Source of the DNA: Engraulis encrasicolus
Taxonomy: Eukaryota > Chordata > Actinopteri > Clupeiformes > Engraulidae
Assembly: GCF_034702125.1 (NCBI RefSeq)
Contig: NC_085866.1
Span: 18,369,815-18,433,814 of the forward strand
Length of the DNA: 64,000 nucleotides
Direction: 5' to 3'
This document shows positions 40,622 through 50,647 of the stretch, piece by piece (the first letter of the stretch is position 1; every line of letters starts with the position of its first letter). Position numbers and translations under genes: made by a program. The notes beneath the pieces are model-generated. The model saw nothing but the letters and a program-made list of their open reading frames with translations. It was not told the origin of the DNA and made no database searches.

Positions 40622-41487
40622 TGAGGCTTGGACAGGGGAAACGCACGGTTCTTACCGTAGCCGTGTGGATACCAGCTAACTCAGCCAGCACATTTTAATG
40701 CACAGCACAAGAGAGTGAACATAGTTTTTGTATTAAAAATCATTTTTGCAGTAAACGGGGAACAACCCCAAAGGGATATCTTCGGCTGGAAATTTCAGTT
40801 TTTGCTTTGCGTTGAGAACACCTTCAGTCCAAGCTGAGGCTCACAGGGCAGCCTCCACAGCGTAAGTTTTTTCCCAATGGATTGATCTTTTTTTGCTGTG
40901 ACACCTCAAAAATTACGAACGTCACAGGATAAAACAAAGAAACCACTATCAAAGGATATGGATTAGAGGAAGCAAACAAAGGATTATCAGTGAGTGCTCA
41001 TCAATCGGATTCATATCTATTGGAAACGTTGAGGATCTGCCAAGGCGTACGCCGGCATGACTGGAAGTTTGTAACCGTGATAGGAAACCGGATTACTTGC
41101 TTGTTGCGGTGCCTACCGGCGTTGATGAACTTCTGTGAGTGAGTGAACGCATCTACGCTCTAGGACACTAAAATGCAAAAGTTGCCCCCAGTATGTTGTT
41201 GGTGACACTTTAATCCCTTCTATTTTTTGATGTTCGATGTGGACTTTGCATGGAAAAAAACATAGCGGCTTCACATTTTGAATTTTGTTCACCGTGCTGT
41301 TGCTTAAAGTGCTGTGCTGCTTGTAGACCTTAAATATTGTGTGTGCCACCTCCACACAAAGGTCTTAAAAGTTTTTAAAAGTATAAGACTGCCGTACTGT
41401 TGGCTGTCGCGCCACATTGTTTTGTTATTTAAAAAAAAAAAAAAATTTGAGGGTCTACCGAGCTGTGTTTTTTTAGCTTTGCGCAAC

Positions 41488-41968
41488 ATGGACGACAAAC
41501 CTGGCAAGGCTACGGCCACCATGCCTGCATCGGTGCGCACCTACACGGCAATTACTTTGAGTAAAGAAGAACCAGAAAAACGTGTGAGGAAGTTGACTGC
41601 AAAGGGCCTTTTAATGGTGTTCAAAAACCTCCAGAAGAATCGGAAATCAAAGCTTATGCAAGCAGGAAAAAGAAAAGGAAAGACAAATGAGCTGCTTTCT
41701 GTAAAGGTTACTTCTAAAACATTCAGTCAAGTTAAAAAATATTTGAATTAATTTACTCTTCTGTGTCAGGAAGCATTAGAAACTCAGAACACTCTGTTAG
41801 AAATGCCAATGCCTGAGGATGAATATCAAGTACAGCAAACCTGGTTAATAGAGAAAAATAAGGAAATTGAAAAATTCCAAGGCGATGTGTGTCAGTGGGT
41901 GGTGGATGCCGAGCACGCCAACAAAGAGTTAGAAGTAAGGCCAGAGGATAGCATTTCAAACATTTCAA
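41488..41968 (+). pseudogene. BEL/Pao-like gag N-terminal fragment
   Basis: The ATG at 41488 opens a basic frame with EKRVRKLTAKGLL, typical of the start of fish BEL/Pao Gag. The stop at 41749 is followed in the same frame by more Gag-like sequence (EYQVQQTWLIEKNKEIEKF, DSISNISS), so a single nonsense change interrupts it. Similarity ends where an AAGTC-repeat element begins near 41966. Assignment rests on motif recognition; another LTR clade is possible. Confidence 0.5.
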
Positions 41969-42103
41969 GTCAAGTCAAGTCAAGTCAGCTTTTATTGTCA
42001 CTTTCATCATATGCACAAGATATACAAGGAAAGTTACGTTTTCTCTCTATACCATGCCAGGACAAAAAAGACATACAAAACTGACATTTCCAGTACTGAC
42101 ATA
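41966..42103 (+). repeat. Dispersed fish repeat, left part
   Basis: Begins with AAGTC pentamers and CTTTTATTGTCA. It is interrupted at a TA (42102-42103) by the Tc1/mariner element and appears to resume at 48150. Confidence 0.6.
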
Positions 42104-42310
42104 CAGTGAGTCCAATATGTATTTGATCCCTTGCTGATTTTGCCGGTTTGCCCACTAATAAAGACATGATCAGTCTATAAATTTATGATAATATGTATTC
42201 AAACATGGGGAGACAGAATATCAAAAAGAAATTCCAGAAAATAACTTAAACTAATATATTTTGATTTATTTGTATTTAATTTAGGCAAATAAGTATTTGA
42301 CCCCTCTAGC
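42104..42310. repeat. Tc1 left inverted repeat
   Basis: Pairs with 47940-48149; outer word TATTTGATCCCTTGCTGAT recurs in both, and AAGTATTTGA recurs at the inner end (42290). Confidence 0.85.
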
Positions 42311-42368
42311 TAAAGAAGATAGTGCTTTGTGGCAACGCCCAAGTTGTCTAGCACTGAGGTCAGATGCT

Positions 42369-42579
42369 TCATTTTGCCAATGCTAGGACAAATTCAAACG
42401 ATCATAAACTTAAGCGCAGGGCAGCGCATTCTGGGCCCATAACCTGTTAAGAACTGAACTGAACTCAACTGGAGACAAGACAAAAGGAGCAGGCACCAAC
42501 ACAGGTTATGGGCCCAGAATGCGCTGCCCTGCGCTTAAGTTTATGATAGTTTGAATTTGTCCTAGCATTGGCAAAATGA
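42369..42579. repeat. 76-bp inverted repeat around an inverted LTR remnant
   Basis: The left arm 42369-42444 is the reverse complement of the right arm 42504-42579 with one mismatch (G against T near 42400). The right arm is the native primer site and leader running into the gag ATG. The 59-bp loop 42445-42503 is the reverse complement of 46801-46859, the last 59 bp of the 3' LTR. On minus the left arm plus loop reproduces the normal LTR-primer site junction. Confidence 0.95.
42504..42517 (+). promoter_or_regulatory. Primer binding site, initiator tRNA-Met half
   Basis: GGTTATGGGCCCAG is complementary to the vertebrate initiator tRNA-Met anticodon arm up to about base 39, not to its 3' CCA end. 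This is the half-tRNA priming known for Drosophila copia. Confidence 0.85.
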
Positions 42580-45500
42580 GTGAAAGAACAAATTCACGTT
42601 GGTCTCGGTTGGTGTTTGACGGAGATGAAAAGAACTATGAACTGTGGGAGACAACGTTTTTGGGCCATCTTCATATACAAAAGTTGAAGAACACAATTCT
42701 GCAAGGGCCTGCTGCTGGTGCGGAAGCAGCTGCACTGGCTGAAGATGCTGCAAAGAATGCAGAGGCATATGCTGAGCTGATCCAGTTTCTCGATGACAAA
42801 AGTTTGTCCCTGGTCATGCGAGAGGCTGCAGATGATGGACGTGGAGCACTTAAAATCCTGAGAGACTATTATGCTGGCACGGGTAAGCCCCGTATGGTGA
42901 GTCTGTACACAGAACTTACCTCCCTGCAAAAGTTAAGCACTGAGAGTGTGACTGATTATGTCATACGTGCAGAGACCTCAATCACTGCACTGAGGAGTGC
43001 TGGAGAGGCGTTAAGTGATGGACTATTAGTTGCCATGGTTCTGAAGGGGCTGCCTGAATCTTTCAAGCCCTTCTCCATTTTTGTGACCCAAAGTGATGAG
43101 ACTCTCAGTTTTGCTGATTTCAAGACAAAGTTGCGCAGCTATGAGAACACAGAGGGGATGCGCACAGCTGCACCTGACGACAACGTGATGGGGGCCCGGT
43201 CACATCCAAAGAAGTCCAGTGGTCCAGTGGGCGCAAGGGTGCAGACCACGGAGAGCGGTGACATTGAATGCTACCGTTGCGGCCAGAGGGGGCACATAGC
43301 AAGACAGTGTCGTGTTCCACAGCGGTACAGCCCGGGGAAGAGTACCACATGGCGAGGAGGACGGCGACAGCAGCGGCAGGACAATGCGCGAGGGGTGAGC
43401 GAGGAGACGGACAACACCTTCGCCTTCATGCTGGAGAGCAGTGATCGTCGGCCAGGGAGTGGTGTCACCAGAAAGGGGTTAATGGTGGACGTCGGTGCAA
43501 CATCACACATCATCACCGACCTGGCCAGGTTCAAGAGCTTCGACGAAAGGTTCCAGGCCGAGACGCACTGTGTGGAGCTGGCTGACGGCACACGGTGTAA
43601 GGGGGTCGCAGAGCGCAGAGGAGAAGCTGAAGTGTGTCTGGTGGACAGCAAAGGAAGGCACATCAGTGCTACATCGAAGCAGGCGCTGTACATTCCTTCC
43701 TATCCCCAGGACATTTTCTCTGTGAGAGCTGCAACTTCCAGTGGGGCAACGGTGATCTTCAAGGAGGGTGAAGATGTTCTGCAGTACAAAGACGGTACAC
43801 GTTTTCTCATTCATGAACATAACAGGTTGTTCTATTTGCCTACTGTGTCTGTGAACAATGACTGTGATGATCAATGCATGACTTGCCATGACCTTAAGAT
43901 GTGGCATGAGATTTTGGGACACTGCAACTTTAATGATGTCCAGAAATTACAGAGTGTGGTTGATGGTATGACAATCAAGGGTGAAACACCCAAGTCTTTG
44001 CAATGTGAAGTGTGTGTTGAGGGAAAATTCACTCAGAGCAGGAACAGGAAGCCTGATGTGAGGGCCAAGTCAGCTTTGGAGTTGGTACATACTGACTTAG
44101 CCGGTCCCATTGATCCAGTGTCCAAAGATGGGTATAGGTACACACTTTCCTTTACTGATGATTATTCCAGTGCTGTGTTCGTGTACTTCCTGAAAAATAA
44201 AAGTGATACAGTGGATGCAACCCAAAGGTTTCTAGCTGATATAGCCCCATACGGGAAGGTTACTTGCATCAGATCTGACAATGGTACGGAGTTTACTGGA
44301 CAGGGTTACCAAACACTTCTTCGCCAAAACCGAATTAGACATGAAACATCAGCACCATACTCACCACACCAAAATGGCACTGCTGAGCGCAACTGGAGAA
44401 CACTGTTTGACATGGCTAGATGCATGCTCTTGGAAAGCCAGTTACCGAAGGAGTTATGGCCATATGCAGTTCAGACAGCAGCAGTGATTAGAAATAGATG
44501 TTTCAATAACCGCACCAAACAGACACCTTACTTCATGCTGACAGGAAGGAGACCAAATTTATCCAGAATGCAGAAATTTGGTACTGTGTGTTATGCATAT
44601 AGGCAGGACAGGAAGAAGCTAGACTCAAGGTCTGACAAAGGCATCTTCGTGGGCTATGATAAGAACAGCCCAGCCTATATGGTCTACAATCCTGACAACA
44701 GAAGAGTGACAAAACATAGACTGGTGAGGTTTATGTCCAGTGTTGAGGAACAGATGACCGATGACATGACTGATGACGATGACGTTGGTGTGCAGTACAG
44801 CACAACCAGACCTGACCCAGACAAACCAAAGTTGCTTGACATCCCAGACAGTAGCCAGACAAGTCCACCACCACCTGTGATGAAAGCAGAACCACATTCT
44901 TCAGACACCTTAAGTGAAGAGAGGAGGTATCCTGTTAGAGAGAGAAGGAGGCCAGATTTTTATGGTGAGCGGAGTGATCATGCACAGATCAGCATTGATT
45001 ATTGCTACAGGATGGTATGTAATGTACCCCAGACATTCAGAGAAGCTGTGACTTCATCCAATTCAAAAGAGTGGGTTGATGCAATGGATGAGGAGATGAA
45101 ATCATTGAAGGATAACAACACATTTACTCTAACCACTTTACCTGAGGGCAAGAGGGCAGTGGGGGGTAGATGGGTGTATGCTATCAAAACCAATGCTGAT
45201 GGATCTGACAAGTACAAGGCCCGGTATGTTGCCAAAGGGTACAGTCAAGAGATGGGTGTAGATTATGGAGAAACCTTTTCTCCTACTGCTAACCTTACAA
45301 GTGTGAGAGTGTTGATGCAGAAAGCTGCTCAAGAAGATTTGATTCTCCATCAGATGGATGTTAAAACTGCCTACCTACATGCACCGATTGATTATGAAAT
45401 TTACATGGAACAGCCAGAAGGCTATGACGTAAAAACTCAGACAAATGAGAAAGTGGTGTGTAAATTGGAGAAATCATTGTATGGGTTAAAGCAATCAGGA

Positions 45501-46559
45501 CGAAACTGGAACAGAATGTTGCATGATTATCTTTGTGAAAACAACCTTGAACAAAATCCAGCTGATAATTGTGTTTACAAAAGAGAAACCGAACATGACA
45601 AAGTGATAGTACTGATATGGGTTGATGATTTGGTTATTGCTGCTAGTGATGAGAGGGCAATGAAAAGTGTCAAGAAAATGCTTACTGAAAAATTCCAGAT
45701 GAAAGATTTGGGCCGACTGAAGAATTTTCTGGGTATCACATTTGACCAATGTGATGGAGTTGTGACCATGTCACAGCGAAGTTATGTTGATAAATTGCTG
45801 GAAAGGTTTGACATGCAAGACTGTAAACCCAGGTCGACACCTTGTGAGTCGAAGCTGAATTACAGTGATTGTGCTGAAAAGATGAGTGACCCCAGGAAAT
45901 ACAGAGAAGCAGTGGGCAGCCTAATCTATCTCAGTTCATGCACTAGACCGGATTTGAGTTTTGTTGTGAGTAAACTTTCACAATATTTCAGTGCGCCAAC
46001 AGAAGAGCAGTGGACAACTGTGAAACACGTACTGAAATATCTGAAAGGCACAAGTGATAAGATGCTGTGTTACAGGAAACATGATGATGGGTTACAGTTG
46101 GTGGCTTACAGTGATGCAGATTGGGCAGGAGATGCAATTGACCGACGTAGTACATCTGGTTATTGTGTTAGCCTATGTAAGAATGGTCCTTTGATTTCTT
46201 GGAAGACCAAAAAGCAACCAACTGTAGCGCTATCAACATGTGAGGCTGAGTACATGGCATTAGCTGCCACTACACAGGAATGTCTGTACCTTGCTCAAAT
46301 GCTTAAACACCTTGACTGTAATTATGATATACCAGTGATCTACGAAGATAATCAGGGGACAATTGCGTTGGCAAAGAATCCAGTTAGTCGGCAGAGATGT
46401 AAGCACATTGATATTAAATACCACTTTGTGAGATCTACTGTAAATAATGGAGATGTGTCTTTGGAATATTGCCCAACAGGTCTAATGGTTGCTGACCTAT
46501 TCACAAAGCCAGCTACAAAAGGGAAGCTTCTTGCCTTTTACAAGTCTCTGTTTGGGTGA
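42576..46559 (+). CDS. Copia Gag-Pol polyprotein, 1,327 residues, uninterrupted
   Basis: Order of domains is that of Ty1/copia: Gag (about 1-225), CCHC knuckle CYRCGQRGHIARQC (232-245), protease with D305 in DVGATSH, integrase zinc finger (WHEILGH, CEVCVEGK), integrase core with D507, D568 and E604 (spacing D-35-E), reverse transcriptase with D928 and WVDD at D1017/D1018, and RNase H with D1180 and DNQGTIALAKNP. Length and completeness are normal for the family. The protease site is odd: Val replaces the usual Ser/Thr after the catalytic Asp. The start is the first ATG after the leader. Coding is intact, but the promoter-bearing 5' LTR is gone, so expression would need an outside promoter. 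Confidence 0.95.
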   Translation: MSERTNSRWSRLVFDGDEKNYELWETTFLGHLHIQKLKNTILQGPAAGAEAAALAEDAAKNAEAYAELIQFLDDKSLSLVMREAADDGRGALKILRDYYAGTGKPRMVSLYTELTSLQKLSTESVTDYVIRAETSITALRSAGEALSDGLLVAMVLKGLPESFKPFSIFVTQSDETLSFADFKTKLRSYENTEGMRTAAPDDNVMGARSHPKKSSGPVGARVQTTESGDIECYRCGQRGHIARQCRVPQRYSPGKSTTWRGGRRQQRQDNARGVSEETDNTFAFMLESSDRRPGSGVTRKGLMVDVGATSHIITDLARFKSFDERFQAETHCVELADGTRCKGVAERRGEAEVCLVDSKGRHISATSKQALYIPSYPQDIFSVRAATSSGATVIFKEGEDVLQYKDGTRFLIHEHNRLFYLPTVSVNNDCDDQCMTCHDLKMWHEILGHCNFNDVQKLQSVVDGMTIKGETPKSLQCEVCVEGKFTQSRNRKPDVRAKSALELVHTDLAGPIDPVSKDGYRYTLSFTDDYSSAVFVYFLKNKSDTVDATQRFLADIAPYGKVTCIRSDNGTEFTGQGYQTLLRQNRIRHETSAPYSPHQNGTAERNWRTLFDMARCMLLESQLPKELWPYAVQTAAVIRNRCFNNRTKQTPYFMLTGRRPNLSRMQKFGTVCYAYRQDRKKLDSRSDKGIFVGYDKNSPAYMVYNPDNRRVTKHRLVRFMSSVEEQMTDDMTDDDDVGVQYSTTRPDPDKPKLLDIPDSSQTSPPPPVMKAEPHSSDTLSEERRYPVRERRRPDFYGERSDHAQISIDYCYRMVCNVPQTFREAVTSSNSKEWVDAMDEEMKSLKDNNTFTLTTLPEGKRAVGGRWVYAIKTNADGSDKYKARYVAKGYSQEMGVDYGETFSPTANLTSVRVLMQKAAQEDLILHQMDVKTAYLHAPIDYEIYMEQPEGYDVKTQTNEKVVCKLEKSLYGLKQSGRNWNRMLHDYLCENNLEQNPADNCVYKRETEHDKVIVLIWVDDLVIAASDERAMKSVKKMLTEKFQMKDLGRLKNFLGITFDQCDGVVTMSQRSYVDKLLERFDMQDCKPRSTPCESKLNYSDCAEKMSDPRKYREAVGSLIYLSSCTRPDLSFVVSKLSQYFSAPTEEQWTTVKHVLKYLKGTSDKMLCYRKHDDGLQLVAYSDADWAGDAIDRRSTSGYCVSLCKNGPLISWKTKKQPTVALSTCEAEYMALAATTQECLYLAQMLKHLDCNYDIPVIYEDNQGTIALAKNPVSRQRCKHIDIKYHFVRSTVNNGDVSLEYCPTGLMVADLFTKPATKGKLLAFYKSLFG

Positions 46560-46650
46560 TTGCCGAACTGAAATGTGATTTTGCTCTTTGCAATGTTTTT
46601 GTTTGTCCTTGAAATGTCTTTGTTTTTGTTTTTCTTGTTGTAAATGTGAG

Positions 46651-46662
46651 AACAAGTGGGGG
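46651..46662 (+). promoter_or_regulatory. Copia polypurine tract
   Basis: AACAAGTGGGGG directly abuts the TGTTGA start of the 3' LTR, where plus-strand DNA synthesis is primed. Confidence 0.85.
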
Positions 46663-46859
46663 TGTTGATTGATGCTCGTTGAGGGCCTAGACTAACTGAG
46701 TGCTCTCAATTAACAACTGTGATTGAGGCCAGGTCATGTGACCTCTATTTAAGCCTCACCTGACAATAATAAAGAATCTCTGCTCATTTCACCCCAAACC
46801 TGTGTTGGTGCCTGCTCCTTTTGTCTTGTCTCCAGTTGAGTTCAGTTCAGTTCTTAACA
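46663..46859 (+). repeat. Copia 3' LTR (197 bp)
   Basis: Begins TGTTGATTG and ends TTCTTAACA, with short inverted ends TGTT/AACA. Contains TATTTAA (46746-46752) and AATAAA (46768-46773) in U3-R order. The last 59 bp reappear inverted at 42445-42503. Confidence 0.92.
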
Positions 46860-47781
46860 CTTTTAGTTGATGACAATGTTTGTGCATAAAGTAGAAAAGA
46901 TTTTTGCCCATTTTTCTTTGCAGATTATCTCTGAAACATTAATAGTTTGTGGCTGTAGCTTGGCAAATGGGAGGTTCAGTTCCCTCCATAGAATTACTAT
47001 AGGGTTAATATTTGGAGACTGTCTAGGCCACTTCACAACTTTAATATGCTTCTTCTTGAGCCACTCCTTCGTTGCTTTGACTGTATGTTGTGTATTAATG
47101 TCATGTTGGGAGATCCAAAAATGGCCCACCTTCAGTGTAGTGGTGGAGGGAAGGACGTTTGCACTCAGGATTGCACATTACATGTCTCCCTCCATCCATT
47201 CGTTGACGATGTGAAGTTGTTCTGTGCCTTGGCCAGACAAACACCCTCAAACCATAAGGATACCACTTTCATGCATGATGGTGAGGAGGGTGTTCTTGGG
47301 ATCATAGACAGCAGTACTCTTTCTCAAAACACATTGAATTGTGATAATGCCAAACAGCTTGATTTTGGTTTCATCTGACTACAGCACCTCCTTATCATAT
47401 CCTAAACCAGTCTGATGTCCGTTGGAAAACCTCAGGTGGGACTGCACAAGTTCCTTCTGAAGAAGAGGTACCATGTGTGCACTACAGGATTTTAAACCTC
47501 TGTGGCATTAAGTGCTACCAGTAGTTTTCTCAGTCATTTTGGTCCCAGTAGCTTTGATATCATTCATCCCGTACAGGTCTATGGTGCTTTCATTCTGTTC
47601 TCATGATGATCAAATCCCTACAAAAGGTCAAATTTTGTATAGAGCCCCAGACAGCCTGATGGATAGTCACTTTGTATTATACCCAGTCTCTTTCTTGTGG
47701 CTTTGCAGCCCATTTAATCTTTGTTCAGGTCTAAAATCTTGTCCCTGATATCATTTGACCGCTCTTTGGTCTTTCCCATGC
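46860..47781 (-). pseudogene. Tc1 transposase, dead
   Basis: Reading minus from 47781, a start-like MGKTKERSNDIRDKIL helix-turn-helix N-terminus is followed by stops and frameshifts. The C-terminal end (47129-46863) keeps WPRQSPNINPIVILWREL. In this superfamily the residue after NPI is normally the catalytic Glu (or Asp); here it is Val, so the DDE triad is broken as well. The copia element lies just beyond the C-terminal end. Confidence 0.85.
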
Positions 47782-47939
47782 TGGTGAGGTTGGAGTGTGA
47801 CTGATTCACTCATACTATGGACTGATTCTGCTGATTCAATGCGTCTTTTATGCATGTTAGGTATGTACAGGTGTCTTTAATTCAGATGACAAGTTGATCG
47901 GAAGTGCCGATCTGGTCCGTGGGCCCGGAACTGTTATCA

Positions 47940-48149
47940 GTTGGCAGGGGATCAAATACTTATTTTGCTTGATGAAATGGAAATAAATTAATATATATTC
48001 TCTTAAATTAATTTCTGGATTTTCTTTTTGATATTCTGTCTCTCCATATTAGAATACATATTATCATAACATTTATTGACTGATCATGTCTTTGTTAGTA
48101 GGCAAACCAACAAAATCAGCAAGGGATCAAATACTTATTGGACTCACTG
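47940..48149. repeat. Tc1 right inverted repeat
   Basis: Reverse complement of the left repeat with scattered substitutions; the inner word near 47948 (GATCAAATACTTATTTTG) corresponds to the internal direct repeat. Confidence 0.85.
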
Positions 48150-48575
48150 TAAGTGCAAGACAGTACAGGTAACAGTGATGGACTAGTAACAATGGGCAAT
48201 GATAAATACAGTACAAATGAACATTTAACATTCAACATTCAACATGTAAGAGAGATAAGATAAATAAAGAATGTAGACACTATGATAACAGAAATAACAG
48301 TGAAGTAACAGTATAGGTTCCAGGACTGAGGTAGTGCAGGTAAGGTGCAGTCCCTGGTACTGTGTGTGTGTGTGTGTTCTTGTGGGGTAGTGCAGGTACA
48401 GTACAGTAGTGGAATACAAAAGTCAAACTGTGCTGTCCAACATGGTCCATTGTAGTCCAGTGGTCTAGCATTTAGCAGCATACATGGGAGTGCAAGTCTC
48501 ATAGTGCAGGCAGTTTTTGGAAGTGGAGATCAGAGAGTGCAGGTAAGGTGCAGTCACATTGAGCAGTTCCATAGG
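48150..48575 (+). repeat. Dispersed fish repeat, right part
   Basis: Resumes the element broken at 42103 with repeated words such as GTGCAGGTA, ACAGTGATG and AACATTCAACAT. A short TG run is at 48361-48378. Confidence 0.5.

Positions 48576-48658
<83 letters not shown>
48576..48658. repeat. TG microsatellite
   Basis: About 83 bp of TG dinucleotides. Confidence 0.96.
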
Positions 48659-48662
<4 letters not shown>

Positions 48663-49173
48663 TCAAGTAAAGGTTCCAGACACAAAACTCAACTTTCTGC
48701 ATGTTCAAGATTCTCCAGTATCGCTTCAATGCGCATAAAGGCTGAGAGGGCTGCTCTGTTGAAGTCCACTGCTGTTTCAGAAAAGGTGCATGGCCTCACA
48801 TGGGCCCAGTAACCCTCTACTCTCAGTGCAGATACCATCATGTAAACCGGCTGCACCAAGCGATAGCTGTAGACCAAAGAAAGTACACATAGAACAATCT
48901 CTTGGGGGGGGGGTAAATGCATTGGCCAAGGTGTAGTACGGGGGCGTTGCCTGAGGACATAAGTGGATGGAAAAAATGTACTCCCTTGCGCATGGTCAGT
49001 GGGTGCGACACCGTGATGGATACAATTTCCGTACTTCGCAAAATCTGGAAACTCCGCAAAAATCTGCCGAAAGAGGATATCCGGATGTCAGTGTTCAGTT
49101 TGTGGCCAAATTAACTGCAGCTGTTGGACAGCAGTATTTGCTGGGGGTAATTAAGGACAGCTGACAAACATTC
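48659..49173. other. Gene-free stretch
   Basis: No recognised coding region. A G run is at 48903-48912. Confidence 0.5.
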
Positions 49174-50580
49174 TGTAACAGGGTGGTGTTACAGAAATTA
49201 GTTTTACGACTACGCCAGTCTCTGTTGAGGGTGAGACAGCCCTTTCAGTATACATTTCAACCAAGTTCCCCACTCAGGATCAATTAAGAACAGACAGAGA
49301 AAAAGGAGTCCCATGTGATTTGTATTTATTTTCAATATCCTCTTTTTAAATGCATCTCATGTTCATTCTTAGATGGCAAATGCTTGACATGAGTTAGCAA
49401 CCATGCAATGATCTGTGCAAAGAGCAATAATTTCAAATGTACAAATATACAGGGCCTCAAAGAGGGCAAGCAAGAGAAGTACACAGCAAGCGATCACAAA
49501 AGAAATGAATAAAACAACCACATGCAACACACAGAAGTAGTAATTGAAATAAACAAAAGAAACAAAGTAAACAAAGTTGCTGTTCCTCTGAAGCTGTTTG
49601 GCTACTGTTACAGCATCTTCTTGCACTGCACACACACACTGGAAGGATTGGTTCCCCTCAAAGATAGCCTATGTACTATTGGACCAAATCTTGTACAGCA
49701 CAGATAAAAACTACTAGTTGTCACATCTACTCATCATTTAGCACATCTGGTTACTATCTAAATCACAAACATCTAGCACATACAGCAAAGAGCATATGGA
49801 GCATGGACGGGCGCTAACCCAGTTGCAGCAGAACAGCGACTCTCCCTTGACCAGTGGAACTGTGAATAAATCCACCTGTAATACAATAACCCATTACTAA
49901 TTGGCATTGGGAAATCATCGAGACGGAGGATGGAAACTCATACTTACTGCAACTGTAGGATGATAATGAGTAGCGAGCTCACTGCTCGACAAGGCCAACT
50001 CAAACTGCCCACTAAGAAGAGTGAAGGCAATGTCAGTCACTAATGCAAAAAATGGTAATTTATGCAAGAGCACCAATGAAACAGCCTACCTTCAGCAGAA
50101 GTCAGTAACATTCCAGCCAGTTTTCACCAAAGAACCACACCATGGGAGAGATCCACCATGGAGCGAGCTACCAGCAACGGAGCGAGCTAAACCCAGAACA
50201 TGGCCACAATCAGTCATCAAGTACAGACTATAGACAACCAGAACACCGGTACACCAATGCATTACTATTAGTACTCGGTGCTTACCTTAAGTTGCAGGGC
50301 CCTCGACAACTTGGCTCCCAGCTACCTGGAGCCCTGATGCCAGCCACCACCAGGTGCTTGGCTACAACACAACAACAGGAAGGAAGACGGGGCCCTGTCA
50401 CGCACCATGGGTCTTTATACCAAAATAAAAGTCCTGCCAGTAATGGGCCAGCCAATCACAGACAAAGGACCAAAATCAGTCAGATTGAGGGGTGGAGCCC
50501 AATCTGCCACAATTCACACTGTCCTATGACCTGTTCCACACTCCGACCCTCGTGGAAGTGGCATTGCACTTAACAACCAT
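49174..50580 (-). mobile_element. LTR-like block, possible solo LTR
   Basis: At the left, TGTTACAGAAATTAG then ACGACTACGCCAG resembles the left edge of 56181-57124. Read on minus there is a TATA-like GGTATAAAG near 50410 and an AAATAAA near 49327, in LTR order. The right edge and target duplication could not be fixed, so this is tentative. Confidence 0.3.
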
Positions 50581-50647
50581 GCTTCCAGTACTGACCGTAG
50601 AAGAAGAATAACATTTCCGTACTCCCCTCACCATCATTCCGTACTAC

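Larger units (their letters stand above)
42369..46859 (+). mobile_element. Ty1/copia retrotransposon with snap-back 5' end
   Basis: Contains primer site, a full-length Gag-Pol frame, polypurine tract and a complete 3' LTR. The 5' LTR is missing except for a 59-bp piece of its 3' terminus in reverse orientation (42445-42503), flanked by inverted copies of primer site plus leader. I cannot define a 5-bp target duplication; left flank GATGCTTC and right flank CTTTTAG suggest loss at the left junction. It is inserted inside the Tc1 transposon. Confidence 0.93.
42104..48149 (-). mobile_element. Tc1/mariner transposon carrying a nested copia element
   Basis: Ends CAGTGAGTCCAATA (42104) and its reverse complement ending 48149 are flanked by TA on each side (42102-42103 and 48150-48151). 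The inverted repeats are about 200 bp, imperfect, and contain an internal AAGTATTTGA direct repeat of the outer end, as in IR/DR-type Tc1 elements. Removing the copia insertion leaves about 1.56 kb, the normal Tc1 size. Confidence 0.92.

Noticed and set aside
42431..42444. Initiator tRNA-Met gene fragment
   Set aside because: CTGGGCCCATAACC equals part of the tRNA, but it is the inverted copy of the copia primer site within the snap-back structure.
43120..43922. Minus-strand frames of up to 140 codons opposite copia gag-protease
   Set aside because: Shadows of the long sense frame; no independent motif or signal.
47046..47378. Plus-strand frame in the Tc1 element
   Set aside because: Antisense shadow of the dead transposase, which reads on minus.
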